The notes under the pieces: model-generated | The model's database searches: none | What the model was told of the DNA's origin: nothing | What the model saw: the letters and a program-made list of their open reading frames with translations, nothing else | Program-made: the position numbers and the translations under genes | Origin: Candidatus Saccharimonadia bacterium | Lineage (GTDB): Bacteria; Patescibacteriota; Saccharimonadia; Saccharimonadales; UBA4665 | Direction of reading: 5' to 3' | Assembly: GCA_023268595.1 (NCBI GenBank) | Contig: JALQUD010000054.1 | Location: forward strand, 1-6,574 | DNA: 6,574 bases | Shown: positions 5,850 through 6,574 of the stretch, one piece after another | How positions within the stretch are numbered: the first letter of the stretch is position 1 | How the letters are laid out: each line of letters opens with the position of its first letter

Positions 5850-6574
5850 TTCAACGCCTAATTCTGCACGGATCATCTGCTGGGCCATCTGCGGATTCGC
5901 CTTGCCTTGGGAAAGTTTCATGACCTGCCCCACCAGGAATCCGATAGCTTTGGCTTCACCGGCACGGACATCGTCCACGGCCTTAGGGTTGTCGGCGACC
6001 ACCTGTGACACGATACCGGCTATTGCCGCCGTATCGGACACCTGGATGAATCCGGCCGCGCTGGCAGCAGCCTCAGCATCTTCCGGATACTCACCGGACT
6101 CCAGTACCGAGGTTATGAACGCTTTGGCGTTGGTAGAGCTCAGCTTCTGTTCTTTGAGGAGCAGATACACCGCGGCATAGAAGCCATGACGCTCGATATT
6201 GGCCGGGCGTATATCGCTGTCTTCGCGGCTGCGTAATGGAATCTCTATGTTGACGAACCAGTTGCTCAGCTGACGTGCAAAGTCCTGGTTATTGGCACTC
6301 TGCTCGACGAGCGACAGATAGTCGACATCCTCATGGCCGATTTCCGATTCGAGCAGGACATCGGTCTGTGAACGGTCCAGGCCCAGTCCCGATAACCGCT
6401 CACGCCATTGGTCGGGCATCACCGGCATAGATTTCCTGACAGCTTCGATGTAGTCATCGCTCAGGACTACCGGCGGGATATCCGGGTCAGCGAAGTAGCG
6501 GTAATCATGGGCATCCTCTTTGGTACGCTGGCTGAAGGTGCGCTGTTTGGAGTCATCCCAACCGCGTGTCTCCT
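5847..6574 (-). CDS. gatB: Aspartyl/glutamyl-tRNA(Asn/Gln) amidotransferase subunit B (partial, N-terminal part beyond the right edge)
   Basis: GatB is the kinase and tRNA-binding subunit of GatCAB, which converts Glu-tRNA(Gln) or Asp-tRNA(Asn) to the amidated form. The window holds the last 241 residues of a protein usually about 480 long. It begins inside the cradle domain with the hallmark ETRGWD (local residues 1-6), then SQRTKEDAHDYRYFADPD (14-31) and IPPVVL (32-37), all typical of GatB. A helical linker follows, with NWFVNIEIPL in its middle. The YqeY-type tail domain carries the signature KAIGFLVGQVMKLSQGKANP (208-227), which helps recognise tRNA. The frame is open to the edge; the ATG at 6428 is internal and not a start. 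It ends with TAG inside the ribosome binding site of the next gene. An organism with GatCAB normally lacks a glutaminyl- and/or asparaginyl-tRNA synthetase. Confidence 0.97.
   Translation of the reverse strand, partial: ETRGWDDSKQRTFSQRTKEDAHDYRYFADPDIPPVVLSDDYIEAVRKSMPVMPDQWRERLSGLGLDRSQTDVLLESEIGHEDVDYLSLVEQSANNQDFARQLSNWFVNIEIPLRSREDSDIRPANIERHGFYAAVYLLLKEQKLSSTNAKAFITSVLESGEYPEDAEAAASAAGFIQVSDTAAIAGIVSQVVADNPKAVDDVRAGEAKAIGFLVGQVMKLSQGKANPQMAQQMIRAELGVE

Overview
All seven genes in this window lie on the minus strand, so transcription runs from the right edge to the left edge. In transcription order they are: the 3' end of gatB (cut by the right edge), two tandem GalU-type nucleotidyltransferase genes, three short genes for membrane-anchored proteins (DUF948/YtxG-like, YtxH-like, DUF5665-like), and most of dnaE (start present, C-terminal end cut by the left edge). 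The plus-strand open frames are long because of codon bias opposite these genes. None looks like a real protein.

The organism is clearly bacterial, with base composition by eye a little over half G+C, strong AGGAGG-type ribosome binding sites before some genes, and the standard meaning of TGA (no in-frame TGA in any gene). The protein styles (a DUF5665-like protein, a compact YtxH protein, divergent GalU paralogues with a FADDFF motif) and the tight packing suggest a Patescibacteria/CPR member, possibly Saccharibacteria. This is an impression from sequence style, not a database result.

Right part (3988-6574): gatB supplies the tail of the GatCAB tRNA amidotransferase. Eight bases after its stop begins galU copy A, whose Shine-Dalgarno sequence contains the gatB stop codon, so the two are probably translationally coupled. 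Copy B follows after 51 bases with its own good ribosome binding site. The copies have diverged in different parts of the sugar-nucleotide pocket but share a perfect 38-bp DNA identity across the KEMLPLVDKPII motif, which suggests local gene conversion.

Middle part (2953-3954): three small genes, each with one predicted membrane segment. The DUF948-like plus YtxH-like pairing resembles the ytxG-ytxH arrangement of Bacillus, which suggests an envelope or stress-related role. A TATACT box stands six bases before the first ATG, and no Shine-Dalgarno sequence is visible there.

Left part (1-2834): dnaE, the replicative DNA polymerase III alpha subunit, has its own probable promoter with a perfect TATAAT box in the 118-bp gap upstream. 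It starts at GTG. It keeps all nine metal ligands of the PHP domain as well as the polymerase aspartates, so intrinsic proofreading is plausible. The window is mainly housekeeping. I see no defence system, mobile element, RNA gene or CRISPR array. The most unusual items are the GalU pair, the membrane-protein cassette and the arrangement of the dnaE start region.
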